Assembly: GCA_904420235.1 (NCBI GenBank)
Contig: CAJFUS010000020.1
Location: forward strand, 1 to 33,612
DNA: 33,612 nucleotides
DNA from: Candidatus Neoanaerotignum tabaqchaliae
GTDB taxonomy: Bacteria; Bacillota; Clostridia; Lachnospirales; Anaerotignaceae
Direction of reading: 5' to 3'
Under the pieces are notes generated by a model that was given only the letters and a program-made list of their open reading frames with translations, did no database searches and had not been told where the DNA came from. The position numbers were made by a program, and so were the translations under genes. Below are positions 14,411-23,013 of this stretch, one piece after another; positions within the stretch are counted from its first letter, which is position 1, and every line of letters begins with the position of its first letter.

Positions 14411-14701
14411 ATGAAAAAAATCTTTATAAAATGTATTGAGATTTTTACTGAATCAATAAATTATATAATTATCAGCTACGCTCTTTCAAACATGGCTATG
14501 TTTTTCAAAACCAATCTGCTTTATATCCTATTTTTTGCGTCCGAAATATGGGTTACAGGAAATTATCTTAAAAATATTTTTTCCATAACAAAAATAAAGC
14601 TCGTTTCTGTAGTTTTTTTAATAATCTGTTTTATAATTCATATCAGCATGATATACTTTACTGGATATATTTCCGGAACAATCATTCCGTTTAGTGAATA
14701 G
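14411..14701 (+). CDS. Small hydrophobic membrane protein, unknown
   Basis: A 96-residue protein I do not recognise. It has a lysine-rich start (MKKIFIKC) and three hydrophobic stretches, at about 15-32, 36-50 and 62-84, separated by short polar turns, so it should be an integral membrane protein. The ATG at 14411 has TAGGAG 8 nt upstream. A longer reading from TTG 14357 is excluded because that codon is part of the -35 box. It stands alone between divergent cysK and the convergent histidine kinase gene, with a near-consensus promoter. I saw no terminator of its own. The strong promoter and good ribosome binding site suggest a real gene. Confidence 0.68.
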   Translation: MKKIFIKCIEIFTESINYIIISYALSNMAMFFKTNLLYILFFASEIWVTGNYLKNIFSITKIKLVSVVFLIICFIIHISMIYFTGYISGTIIPFSE

Positions 14702-14872
14702 TTGGTAAACCTTTGGCTCTTTATTAACAGGCTTTATTATTTTCATAACATTAAAAATAAAATCTTTGAAATAAGAACTATTTTTTATAAAACTGATTTC
14801 CGGTTTTACTAATCAAAAATTTTATAACATATTTATAAAACGGTTTAATGCTAATCAGTTAAAAATATGCAA

Positions 14873-14896
14873 AAAGCCGGACTTTTGTCCGGCTTT
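14873..14896 (-). terminator. Intrinsic terminator of the two-component operon
   Basis: A perfect 10-bp stem (AAAGCCGGAC with GTCCGGCTTT) and a 4-nt loop, followed on the minus strand by five T. It lies 13 bp after the kinase stop codon. Confidence 0.85.
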
Positions 14897-14909
14897 AGCA
14901 TGCTTATAT

Positions 14910-16886
14910 TTAATTGAGGCGTATTTCAGCTTTAAACAAATCTCCGTCTATTGTTATGCCGAATTTGCCGCCTTGAAGCTCAACAAGGCTTTTTGCTATA
15001 TTAAGTCCAAGACCGCTTCCCTCTGTATTTCTTGATGCATCTCCTCTTACAAACCTTTCCATAAGCTCGTCGGCGTTTATATTAAGCTGGTCTTTTGATA
15101 TGTTTTTTACAGATATTACAGTTTCGCCCTTTTCCTGTTTAAGGTCAACATAAACCCTTGTTCCATTCTGAGCGTATTTGCATACGTTTGAGAAAAGATT
15201 ATCCATTACTCTCCATAAAAGCCTTCCATCTGCCTTAACAGGCTTTTCGTTTTCCGGAGTTGTAACAACAACCGTAAGATTGGCGTTTTTAAGCTTCTCG
15301 TCATACTCGCCTTCCGACTGATATATTATTTCGCTTGCCAAAAGTTCTTTAATATCAACATTAATATTTCCTGTTGAGGCTTTTGAGGCTTCAAGCAAAT
15401 CATCTATAAGCTTTTTAAGTCTGTCGGACTGACGCGATAAAACATCTATATATTCCTTTTGCTGTTCCGGAGTACATTGTCCCTTTAAAAGGCCAACATA
15501 ATTTATTATTGACGTAAGCGGCGTTTTAATATCATGGGACACATTTGTAATAAGCTCTGTTTTCATTCTCTCACTTTTCATCTGCTTTTCAACAGCAAGA
15601 GCTATGCCTCTATTTATGGAGTTAAGGTTCTCGCCATGTTTTTTAAATCTCCAACGCATACGTTTTGTATCAACTCTATAGTTCATATTTCCATCGGCTA
15701 TCTCTTTGCCGGCTCTTTCAAGAGAAACACAAGTTTTAGCAAATTTGTAGGCTATAAGTATAGCCGCCACATCAACTATAAAATTAAAAAGGAACATATC
15801 TGTGGCATTAACAAATATAATAACCACAACAAAAAGTACGGCTCCCCATGTATAAGGAAGGGAATTTATAAAACTTCCAGCTCCTTTAAGGCAAAGCCTT
15901 ATAAAAGCGAAGAAAATATCCGCGCATTTATAGCAAACCGTTGTTTTTATAAGAGTTTTTGTTTTAATTCTTGTGGCCAGTGTAACTGATGTTGACAGAA
16001 AAAGTGTTGAGCCTATAACAGCCGAAACTATAACGGCTATCCATTGGTATCTTGCCAAAAGGTCCATATAAATAACTTCTTCTATAGCCACAACCACACA
16101 GCATGCAGCAATAAAATCAAAAACAAGATAGAGGTCAAAGGGTATTTTATCGTGCAGATTAGTTTGAATAACATCCTCATATCCTTCAACGCCTTTTTTC
16201 CTTACATGGCCTGCCGCAGCTAAAAGATAAACATAAAGCGCAAAGGCAATAATTGCAAATATCACAGCGGCAGCTATAACATTATATTTATTGCTGTTGA
16301 AACTTTCATACATTTCCTTCTGCTGACTTAGCCAGCTGTTTTCTGGAATGGAAAAAATGCCGTATGCAACCTCATAAAACCTTCCGTTATCACTTGTATA
16401 TGAAAACGACCCTTCTAAAAGAGGCGTTGAATTGCTATATTGCTGCGGTATATTTGTATCATATTTATCAGTGTTAAAGTCACCTACATTAGTAACCGAA
16501 CTGCTTTCATTTGTTCCTGTAAGCGGCTCAACAATTTCTGTTGTGTTTTCCGCAGCGTTTTCGGACGCGCTGTTCCAGCTTCTTTCTTCATAAGTATAGG
16601 TGTCGTATCCGTCAGGATAACCCCTATCATAAATTTTAACATACACTCCGCTGTCGTTGTTTAATGGGAATGAGCCATTTTCTATATACGACACTGAACT
16701 TTCCCACGCCCTGCTATAGGCATAATCGCGGCACAAAGGAGAGCTGAAAAAGCCTCCGGCGTTATAACAGCCATAAATCATAGCATATATAATAGCAACA
16801 ACTGAAACCACAGTAATTGAGGCCGAAATAACAAAAGCCACACTTCCAAAAGCCTTAAGAGCAAAGTTGTTTTTTATGTTCCTCAT
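14910..16886 (-). CDS. Membrane sensor histidine kinase
   Basis: A 658-residue sensor kinase. One N-terminal helix (about 12-36) is followed by a roughly 170-residue outside domain rich in S, T and N. Then comes a second helix (about 206-228) and a block of further helices up to about 385. A HAMP-like linker leads to the HisKA domain with phospho-acceptor H451 (NVSHDIKTPLTS) and the HATPase domain with N box (N563, N567) and G box GSGLGLNIA at 623. All catalytic parts are intact. The start ATG overlaps the response-regulator stop (ATGA), so the pair is translationally coupled. The multi-helix core is unlike the simple two-helix EnvZ plan. The stimulus is unknown. Confidence 0.93.
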   Translation of the reverse strand: MRNIKNNFALKAFGSVAFVISASITVVSVVAIIYAMIYGCYNAGGFFSSPLCRDYAYSRAWESSVSYIENGSFPLNNDSGVYVKIYDRGYPDGYDTYTYEERSWNSASENAAENTTEIVEPLTGTNESSSVTNVGDFNTDKYDTNIPQQYSNSTPLLEGSFSYTSDNGRFYEVAYGIFSIPENSWLSQQKEMYESFNSNKYNVIAAAVIFAIIAFALYVYLLAAAGHVRKKGVEGYEDVIQTNLHDKIPFDLYLVFDFIAACCVVVAIEEVIYMDLLARYQWIAVIVSAVIGSTLFLSTSVTLATRIKTKTLIKTTVCYKCADIFFAFIRLCLKGAGSFINSLPYTWGAVLFVVVIIFVNATDMFLFNFIVDVAAILIAYKFAKTCVSLERAGKEIADGNMNYRVDTKRMRWRFKKHGENLNSINRGIALAVEKQMKSERMKTELITNVSHDIKTPLTSIINYVGLLKGQCTPEQQKEYIDVLSRQSDRLKKLIDDLLEASKASTGNINVDIKELLASEIIYQSEGEYDEKLKNANLTVVVTTPENEKPVKADGRLLWRVMDNLFSNVCKYAQNGTRVYVDLKQEKGETVISVKNISKDQLNINADELMERFVRGDASRNTEGSGLGLNIAKSLVELQGGKFGITIDGDLFKAEIRLN

Positions 16887-17578
16887 TTTCTCGCCTCCAT
16901 TTTATATCCATGTCCCCACACCACTTTTATATATTTAGGCTCAGATGGATTTATCTCTATTTTCTCTCTTAAATGTCTTATATGAACGGCAACAGAGCCT
17001 TCCGAGCCAAAAGGCTTTTCCTGCCATATATGCTCATAAATTTCCGGCGATGAGAAAACTTTCCCTGGATTTTCCATAAGAAATTTAAGTATGTTGTACT
17101 CTATGGGTGTAAGAGTAACAGCCTCGCCGTCAACCGTAACTATTTTTGCCTCATCGTCAAGCTCTATGCCGCCTATAACAAGCTTTCCGGCTTTCTGCTC
17201 CATTCCGCCAAGCCTTGTATATCTTCTTAGCTGTGAACGGACTCTTGCCTGAACCTCAACTGGATTAAAAGGCTTTGTTATGTAATCGTCCGCGCCTATG
17301 TTAAGACCGAATATTTTGTCATTATCCTCACTTTTTGCCGTAAGCATTATTATAGGCACATTGCAGCCCTCATCCCTAAGTTTTTTGGTCGCCTCTATGC
17401 CGTCCATAACAGGCATCATTATGTCAATAAGTATAAGATGTATATCGTTTTGATGCACTTTTTCAATGGCTTCCTGGCCCGTATAGGCTTCAAATATGTT
17501 ATAATTCTCAGAATCAAGATATATTCTAAGAGCTGAAACAATATCTTTCTCGTCATCACATATTAATATGTTATACAT
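16883..17578 (-). CDS. OmpR/PhoB family response regulator
   Basis: A 231-residue two-domain regulator. The receiver domain (1-120) has the acidic pair D8/D9, phospho-acceptor D52 (LIDIMMPVMDG), T80 and K102. The C-terminal winged helix (about 130-228) ends with the family's VWGHGYKME signature. It would bind direct-repeat sites as a dimer after phosphorylation by the adjacent kinase. It is the first gene of the operon, with GGGGAGG upstream of the ATG. Targets are not evident; the GntP permease downstream is separated by a terminator and its own promoter. Confidence 0.95.
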   Translation of the reverse strand: MYNILICDDEKDIVSALRIYLDSENYNIFEAYTGQEAIEKVHQNDIHLILIDIMMPVMDGIEATKKLRDEGCNVPIIMLTAKSEDNDKIFGLNIGADDYITKPFNPVEVQARVRSQLRRYTRLGGMEQKAGKLVIGGIELDDEAKIVTVDGEAVTLTPIEYNILKFLMENPGKVFSSPEIYEHIWQEKPFGSEGSVAVHIRHLREKIEINPSEPKYIKVVWGHGYKMEARK

Positions 17579-17646
17579 AAAAATTTCCTCCCCAATAAAG
17601 AAACACTTTTCGGCGTAAGAAAATTATAGTTCCCTCCGTCAATAAC

Positions 17647-17655
17647 ATTATAGCA
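17647..17655 (-). promoter_or_regulatory. Extended -10 promoter of the two-component operon
   Basis: Minus-strand TGCTATAAT (17655-17647) is an extended -10 with consensus TATAAT. No good -35 lies 17 bp upstream. It gives a leader of about 60 nt to the regulator start. Confidence 0.55.
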
Positions 17656-17935
17656 AAATATCTGTTTAAGAAAAAAGTATGCAACTAATTAAGAATTGTT
17701 TAAGATGAATAAGTCAACATTTTCTAACTTTAAATACTTTATCATTGTTTCAGACAATAAAAAACAGAATGTCTATATTTTCTGCTGATATTAAATTCTT
17801 CAACGCTTTTTACTACATTTAAAAAATCGGGCAGCATATACTTTGATTAATTCTTAAAAAACATGTTTTTTTGCAGCAAACAAATTTTTCTATTCAATAT
17901 TCACTGTTAATAAACTTTCAAACAAATATTAACAC
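17656..17935. other. AT-rich intergenic stretch, nothing recognised
   Basis: Lies between the promoter of the two-component operon and the terminator downstream of the GntP gene. I see no ORF with a ribosome binding site and no structured RNA. Confidence 0.45.
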
Positions 17936-17968
17936 AAAAAAGAAAGCCTCATACACAAGGCTTTCTTT
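17936..17968. terminator. Terminator downstream of the GntP gene
   Basis: AGAAAGCC and GGCTTTCT pair across a 10-nt loop, flanked by A and T runs so that it can work on both strands. It follows the permease stop codon by about 27 bp. Confidence 0.8.
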
Positions 17969-17994
17969 TTTTATTTTTTATTTTATATTAAATT

Positions 17995-19335
17995 TTAAAG
18001 TCCCGGAAGAATTCCTTGGAAAAGACTAAGTATCAAAACAATTATAAATCCGGTAATTCCTGCTATAAATCCGCCTATTGTCCAGCCCTTAAGCGACTGG
18101 GAGAAAGAGAAATCGGCAAATCTATTTATAACCCAGAAACCGGAGTCATTTGGAAGTGAAAGTCCAACGCTTCCAAAGCATATAGCAAGACCTACAAGCA
18201 CCGGAGAGGCTCCTGTTGACGCTATTGAAGGGCCAACAATGGCTGAAGCCGTAACAAGTGCAACTGTGGCCGACCCTTGAGCGGCTCTTAATATCTGTGA
18301 AAGAAGGAAGCCAAGAACAATAAGCGGAATATTAAAGTTAGACATTGAAGTTACAATATAATCTCCAATACCTGTGGCGTTTATTATTGCGCCAAAGCTT
18401 CCTCCGGCTCCCGTTATTAAAAATACCATTCCTGCCTGCCCTGCGGCCTCTGTAAGCATGTCGTCAAGGGGACGTTTATAATATTTTCTAAGAGCAAACA
18501 TAGCCACAATAACACCTATAAAAAGAGCTATATTTTTATCGCCTATAAACGCACACGCATCTGTTAATGCTTGATTTTTATCACCAATGGCAACGCTGGC
18601 AACGGTTCCTGCAAGTATAAGTACAATAGGAAGAAGTATAAGTCCGACGGCAAGCATACCAGGGCACCTTTCGCCTGATTTTCCGTCGTCTATCTCGACT
18701 TCCTCAACCTCATGGCCGCACTGCTCAGGGAAAAACTTCTTAACGGTAAGTTTTGAGTAAAGAACTCCGCCAATAAGAGCGGCGGGAACGCTGGCAACTA
18801 TAGAATAGAATACAAAAGAGGCAACCGGAGCGTTTACGGTGCCGCAAACGGCCATAGGACCCGGCGTTGGTATTATGGCGCAGTGAGCCACAATAAGTCC
18901 AACGGCAAGAGCCGTAACAAAACGTGCGAAAGGAATTCCTGTTTTTCTTGAAAGCTGTTTTGCTATTGAAACAAGAATAACAAAAGCCGCGTCAAAGTAA
19001 ACAGGTATAGCAACTATAACGCCTGTTATACAAAGGGCTATTGGGGAATTTTTAATACCAACCTTACGAAGGGCAAGGTTAGCTATTTCCTCCGTTCCAC
19101 CTGTTTCATATAAAAGCTGCCCAAGAATAATTCCAAGAGCTATAACAATACCTATGCTTGTCATTGTTGAGCCAAAGCCTGAAGCGATGTTTGACGATAT
19201 GTCAGTAACATTCATTCCGCTTCCAAACCCCATAAGTATTGACGTAAAAATAAGGGCAAGAAAAGGATTAACCTTAAACTTGATAATTAAAAGCATTAAT
19301 ATAGCAATGCCTATTAAAAAAATCGCCAATAACAT
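17995..19335 (-). CDS. GntP family gluconate:H+ symporter
   Basis: A 446-residue permease with 12-14 hydrophobic helices, the usual GntP length. Conserved stretches include TGGTEEIA (near 77-84), IPVYFDAAFVIL, HCAIIPTPGPMAV and LPNDSGFWVINRF. Family members import gluconate, related sugar acids, or in some cases glycerate. The start is ATG 19335, 10 nt after AAGGAG; a longer reading from 19416 adds 27 unfamiliar residues. It is monocistronic, with its own promoter about 110 bp upstream and a terminator. No gluconate kinase, sugar-acid dehydratase or regulator is adjacent, so the substrate stays open. Confidence 0.92.
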   Translation of the reverse strand: MLLAIFLIGIAILMLLIIKFKVNPFLALIFTSILMGFGSGMNVTDISSNIASGFGSTMTSIGIVIALGIILGQLLYETGGTEEIANLALRKVGIKNSPIALCITGVIVAIPVYFDAAFVILVSIAKQLSRKTGIPFARFVTALAVGLIVAHCAIIPTPGPMAVCGTVNAPVASFVFYSIVASVPAALIGGVLYSKLTVKKFFPEQCGHEVEEVEIDDGKSGERCPGMLAVGLILLPIVLILAGTVASVAIGDKNQALTDACAFIGDKNIALFIGVIVAMFALRKYYKRPLDDMLTEAAGQAGMVFLITGAGGSFGAIINATGIGDYIVTSMSNFNIPLIVLGFLLSQILRAAQGSATVALVTASAIVGPSIASTGASPVLVGLAICFGSVGLSLPNDSGFWVINRFADFSFSQSLKGWTIGGFIAGITGFIIVLILSLFQGILPGL

Positions 19336-19453
19336 AATAAATAAACTCCTTAATATTTTTTTATTATTAAGCTGCGCAGCAAAATTACTTCTATCAAAAA
19401 ATAGTTGAAAAATCACTTCTTATAAAATACCGGCGTCCTGAAATTCCTATAAC

Positions 19454-19482
19454 ATAATATTTATATACCCATAATTTGTCAA
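19454..19482 (-). promoter_or_regulatory. SigA-type promoter of the GntP gene
   Basis: Minus strand: consensus -35 TTGACA (19482-19477), 17-bp spacer, -10 TATTAT (19459-19454). The untranslated leader would be about 110 nt, long enough for regulation, but I see no clear fold in it. Confidence 0.75.
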
Positions 19483-19711
19483 TTTTATTCATAAAATTTG
19501 GTTTTTATAATTTTTACCTAAAATAATATAATTTAAAGTTAAATAAATTGCACAATTTTTTTAATAAAATAGGATAATAAATTAATTTTTTTCATCTTTT
19601 TTAGTAAATTATTATTAAAAATAAACTAAAAACAAAAAATTATTTTATGAGTATTAATTTTTCAGTTTTTAATATTAAATTTAAGCCGTAATTGAATATA
19701 AAATGCAACAT
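19483..19711. other. Very AT-rich intergenic stretch, nothing recognised
   Basis: Upstream of the GntP promoter and before the trmL terminator. Long A and T runs, no ORF with a ribosome binding site, no RNA gene seen. Confidence 0.45.
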
Positions 19712-19743
19712 AAAAATCAGCCTTGTAAAAGGCTGATTTTTTT
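19712..19743. terminator. Terminator downstream of trmL
   Basis: AAAATCAGCC and GGCTGATTTT form a 10-bp stem with an 8-nt loop; T runs follow on both strands. It lies about 70 bp past the trmL stop. Confidence 0.8.
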
Positions 19744-19813
19744 ACTATTATGTGCAATAAATTAATATTTATTAACTTAATTAATGAATTTTATTTAATA
19801 TAAAACTTAAAAA

Positions 19814-20302
19814 TTACCATATATATTTGTGAAGCTGACCATACATCTTAAAACCATCAAAATTTCTTTGACGCAGAGCCTCATAAAGCATAATTGCCAC
19901 TGAGTTCGACAAATTAAGACTTCGCGCCTCACCAAACATTGGTATTCTTACGGCTGTTTCTTTATAGTTAAGTAATATTTCTTCTGGTATGCCTGCCGAC
20001 TCTTTGCCAAACATTATATAGTCGTCTTTTTCATATTTAACATCGGTATATACTTTTTTAGCCTTTGTGGTAGCCATCCAAATTTTTGCTCCTTTATTTT
20101 TCATAATAAAATCCTCAAAGCTGTCGTAATACCTTATATCCAACTCTTTCCAATAATCAAGTCCGGCACGCTTAAGATGTTTATCATCAACAGAAAATCC
20201 CAACGGCCTTATAAGATGAAGAGTTGTGTTTGTAACAGAACAAGTTCTAGCTATATTTCCGGCATTTTGAGGTATCTCCGGTTCGTGAAGTACAACATTC
20301 AT
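19814..20302 (-). CDS. trmL: tRNA (cytidine(34)-2'-O)-methyltransferase
   Basis: A 162-residue SPOUT-class enzyme with only the trefoil-knot catalytic domain, the usual TrmL size. It methylates the wobble nucleotide ribose of certain leucine tRNAs using S-adenosylmethionine. Signature segments are EPEIPQNAGNIARTC (8-22), LIRPLGFS, FGKESAGIP and the knot motif SLNLSNSVAIMLYE. AGGAGG precedes the ATG. It is divergent from perR and appears monocistronic. Nothing is unusual. Confidence 0.95.
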   Translation of the reverse strand: MNVVLHEPEIPQNAGNIARTCSVTNTTLHLIRPLGFSVDDKHLKRAGLDYWKELDIRYYDSFEDFIMKNKGAKIWMATTKAKKVYTDVKYEKDDYIMFGKESAGIPEEILLNYKETAVRIPMFGEARSLNLSNSVAIMLYEALRQRNFDGFKMYGQLHKYIW

Positions 20303-20350
20303 TAAAAAACCTCCTAAATTAAATTGGTATTAAATGTAATTTAAATTATG

Positions 20351-20379
20351 TTGACAAATAACAAAAAAGTTATTATTAT
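20351..20379 (+). promoter_or_regulatory. SigA-type promoter of the PerR-type gene
   Basis: Perfect -35 TTGACA (20351-20356), 17-bp spacer, -10 TATTAT (20374-20379). The start codon is 34 bp downstream. Confidence 0.75.
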
Positions 20380-20384
20380 TAAGT
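20370..20384. promoter_or_regulatory. PerR-box-like site over the -10 of perR
   Basis: The 15-mer TTATTATTATTAAGT matches the PerR box TTATAATNATTATAA at 10 of 14 fixed positions and covers the -10 box. Its place supports autorepression, but in such AT-rich DNA the match is only moderate. Confidence 0.45.
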
Positions 20385-20413
20385 AAGAATAATTATTAAA
20401 AAGGAGTATATCT

Positions 20414-20836
20414 ATGAAGCAATTCGCAGAAATTTTAAAAGAAAAGGGACTAAAAGTAACTCCGCAAAGGCTCGCGGTATACTCTGCTTTAGCTGGCACA
20501 AAAACTCACCCATCGGCTGAAGACATACACAAAAAGCTTATAGCTGACAATCCTTCCATAAGTCTTGCCACAGTATATAAAACCTTAGACAGTTTTAAAA
20601 CGGCGGGATTGATAAAGGAGCTTAATTTTTGCTTTGAACATTCCAACTATGACGCCGATGTATCAAATCATCAACATATAGTATGCACAAAATGCTGCCG
20701 CGTGTTTGATGTATCAGTTAAACCAGACGACACAATGCGTTCATTAGTGGAGGCGGAAAGCGGTTTTGAGATAAACGACGAACAGATTGTGTTTTATGGC
20801 ACATGCCCAGAGTGCGCCGCTAAAGCTAAGCAGTAA
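20414..20836 (+). CDS. perR: PerR-type Fur family peroxide/iron regulator
   Basis: A 140-residue Fur superfamily protein. The winged helix occupies about 1-75 (HPSAEDIHKKL, SLATVYKTLDSFK). All five regulatory-metal ligands of B. subtilis PerR can be aligned: H32, D80, H86, H88 and D99. Aspartates at the D85 and D104 equivalents are the PerR-type pattern. Two CxxC pairs (C91/C94, C131/C134) make the structural zinc site. PerR represses peroxide defence genes and is inactivated when H2O2 oxidises its Fe-bound histidines. AAGGAG lies 10 nt before the ATG, and the promoter carries a PerR-like box. No catalase, rubrerythrin or ahpC is in the window, so its targets lie elsewhere. Confidence 0.88.
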   Translation: MKQFAEILKEKGLKVTPQRLAVYSALAGTKTHPSAEDIHKKLIADNPSISLATVYKTLDSFKTAGLIKELNFCFEHSNYDADVSNHQHIVCTKCCRVFDVSVKPDDTMRSLVEAESGFEINDEQIVFYGTCPECAAKAKQ

Positions 20837-20850
20837 TAACTGAAATTAGT

Positions 20851-20887
20851 CGCCAAAAGCCCCATATGGGGCTTTTGGCGCGTTTTT
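20851..20887 (+). terminator. Intrinsic terminator of perR (30-bp perfect palindrome)
   Basis: The 30 bases at 20851-20880 equal their own reverse complement (half-site CGCCAAAAGCCCCAT), then CG and five T. The minus strand lacks a T run directly after the stem, so it mainly serves perR. Confidence 0.85.
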
Positions 20888-20891
20888 AATT

Positions 20892-22196
20892 TTAAATTAA
20901 AATATTCATCTTTTTAGCTTCAAATCTTAACTCCTCCCTAAAATCAGGGTGAGCTATATTAATAAGTTCTTCTGTTCTTTCACGCATTGTCTTTCCAAAA
21001 AGCTGAGCCACGCCATACTCTGTAACTATACAGTCAACCTCATTTTTATGGCTTGTAACAGCGGCTCCTGTTGTAAGCATAGGCTTTATTTTCGATATAG
21101 TTCCTTTTTTCGCCGTTGACGGCATAGCTATAAAACTTCTTCCTCCGCGGCTCATTTTGGCGCCCTTTACATAGTCAAACTGTCCGCCTGGACCGCTGAA
21201 AGGCACAGGACCTATGCTCTCGGAGCACACCTGTCCAAAAAAGTCAACTTCAAGTCCGGCGTTAACTGATATGAAATTATCATTTTTGGCTATATTATAT
21301 GGGTCATTAACATAATCCACTGGCAGCATAACAAGAGAAGGGTTGTTGTTTATATAATCATAAACCTTTTTACTTCCAAAACAAAATGTACTTACACTTT
21401 GCCTTTTATGGAATGTCTTTCTCTCATTTGTAACGGCTCCACATTCAATAAGTTCAACCATGGCGTCAGAGAACATCTCTGTATGTATTCCCAAATCCTT
21501 CTTATCGGCCAAAGCCTTGCCTAAAGCCCCTGATATTCCGCCTATACCGATTTGTATCGTCGCCCCATCGGGCACCATTTCGGCTATATATCCGCCTATT
21601 TTATAGTCATTCTCGCTTATGGAGCTTACGGGAAGTTCAATTATAGGCTCATGATTTTCACAAACTGCCTCAACCTGAGATATATGTATAAAATTTTCTC
21701 CAAATGTTCTTGGCATATATTTGTTTACCTCAACAAAAACATGCTTCGCGTTTCTAAGCATGCCAAGAGTTTCTCCAAAATACGCCCCTGTTGAGAAATA
21801 TCCGTGTTCGTCCATTGGCGAAACCACCATTAAAAGAGCATCAAGGTCATTTCGCATATCATAAATCCGTGGATAATCGGAATAGTTGTAGCTGAAATAG
21901 TCAAAACGCCCCTCCTGTCCGCCTTTTCTTGAGCCGGCGCCAAAAAACCAAGACCTAAAGTCAAATTTTCCGGCAAATTCCTCGTTAAAATAGTCCCTGT
22001 TTCCTATATTAAGCGTTCCGTTTGTCTTTATGTTTTCTATCTCGCCGTTTTTTACCCTGCGGGCTATGGCGTTCATTATGTCCACAGGTTCACCCATACA
22101 TATAGGAGAAGCACAGTTGTATCCAGATTTAATCATTTGAGCTATGCCTTCGGCGCTTGTAAGCTTTTGTTTATAGATTTCACTGAAATTTTCCAA
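20892..22196 (-). CDS. Acetyl-CoA hydrolase/4-hydroxybutyrate CoA-transferase family
   Basis: A 434-residue CoA-transferase of the family that includes 4-hydroxybutyrate, butyryl and acetyl CoA-transferases. The catalytic glutamate that forms the CoA thioester is E240 in HTEMFSDAMVEL; the oxyanion and CoA loops GIGGISGALG (217-226) and SGPGGQFDYVKGA are present. It moves CoA between short acyl-CoAs and free acids such as acetate, a step used in fermentation. The start is TTG at 22196, 7 nt after AAAGGAGG; a reading from 22217 would start before that site. No dehydrogenase or hydratase of a fermentation pathway is adjacent, so the acid partner is unknown. Confidence 0.9.
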   Translation of the reverse strand: MENFSEIYKQKLTSAEGIAQMIKSGYNCASPICMGEPVDIMNAIARRVKNGEIENIKTNGTLNIGNRDYFNEEFAGKFDFRSWFFGAGSRKGGQEGRFDYFSYNYSDYPRIYDMRNDLDALLMVVSPMDEHGYFSTGAYFGETLGMLRNAKHVFVEVNKYMPRTFGENFIHISQVEAVCENHEPIIELPVSSISENDYKIGGYIAEMVPDGATIQIGIGGISGALGKALADKKDLGIHTEMFSDAMVELIECGAVTNERKTFHKRQSVSTFCFGSKKVYDYINNNPSLVMLPVDYVNDPYNIAKNDNFISVNAGLEVDFFGQVCSESIGPVPFSGPGGQFDYVKGAKMSRGGRSFIAMPSTAKKGTISKIKPMLTTGAAVTSHKNEVDCIVTEYGVAQLFGKTMRERTEELINIAHPDFREELRFEAKKMNILI

Positions 22197-22253
22197 AAGA
22201 AATCCTCCTTTAATCAATGTTGATATAATAAATATTTGCCTCTTATCCAGAGA

Positions 22254-23009
22254 TCATAAATCAATAACAAGCTCAACAGGGCAGTGGTCAGAGCCCATTA
22301 CATCGCTGTGTATAACCGCATCTTTCATTTTTTCGGCAATACGCTGCGAAACAACAAAATAATCTATACGCCACCCCGCATTGTTTTTCCTTGCGTTAAA
22401 CCTATAACTCCACCAGGAATAAGCGCCGGTCGTTTCCGGATAAAAATATCTGAACGAGTCCACAAATCCGCTTTCAAGCAGCTCTGTAAACTTTCCTCTT
22501 TCCTCATATGTAAATCCGGCGTTGCCAATATTGGTTTTGGGATTTTTAAGGTCTATCTCGTTATGCGCCACATTAAGGTCTCCGCAGAATATAACCGGCT
22601 TTACTCTGTCAAGCTCCATCAGATAATCTCTTATATCGTCTTCCCATTTTACTCTATAATCAAGACGTGCGTTTTCGGCCTGAGAATTTGGCACATATGC
22701 CGTAACATGAAAAAAGTTCTCAAACTCAAGTGTTATAAGTCTTCCCTCTTTGTCATGCTCGTCAATCCCCATTCCATAAACAACGCTTATGGGCTTCTTT
22801 TTAGTAAAAACAGCCGTGCCGGAATATCCTTTTTTCTCGGCATAGTTCCAATATTGAAAATATCCCTCCGTTTCAAGGTCTATCTGACCTTCTTGAAGCT
22901 TTGTTTCCTGAATTGAGAATATGTCGGCGTCAGCGCTTTTAAAATAATCCATAAACCCTTTCCCAACAGCGGCCCTTAAACCGTTAACATTCCAAGAAAT
23001 CATTTTCAT
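22254..23009 (-). CDS. xth: Exodeoxyribonuclease III (AP endonuclease)
   Basis: A 251-residue member of the exonuclease-endonuclease-phosphatase superfamily. It cleaves DNA at abasic sites and removes 3' blocking groups in base-excision repair. Active-site residues are N7 (SWNVNGLRA), E35 (SIQETKLQ), GDLNVAHNEIDL in the centre and the C-terminal SDHCPV. The ATG at 23009 has GAGGT upstream, which lies in the last codons of the dCMP deaminase gene. The stop of that gene is 4 nt upstream, so translation is probably coupled. Length fits ExoA/XthA. Nothing is missing. Confidence 0.94.
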   Translation of the reverse strand: MKMISWNVNGLRAAVGKGFMDYFKSADADIFSIQETKLQEGQIDLETEGYFQYWNYAEKKGYSGTAVFTKKKPISVVYGMGIDEHDKEGRLITLEFENFFHVTAYVPNSQAENARLDYRVKWEDDIRDYLMELDRVKPVIFCGDLNVAHNEIDLKNPKTNIGNAGFTYEERGKFTELLESGFVDSFRYFYPETTGAYSWWSYRFNARKNNAGWRIDYFVVSQRIAEKMKDAVIHSDVMGSDHCPVELVIDL

Positions 23010-23013
23010 AATA

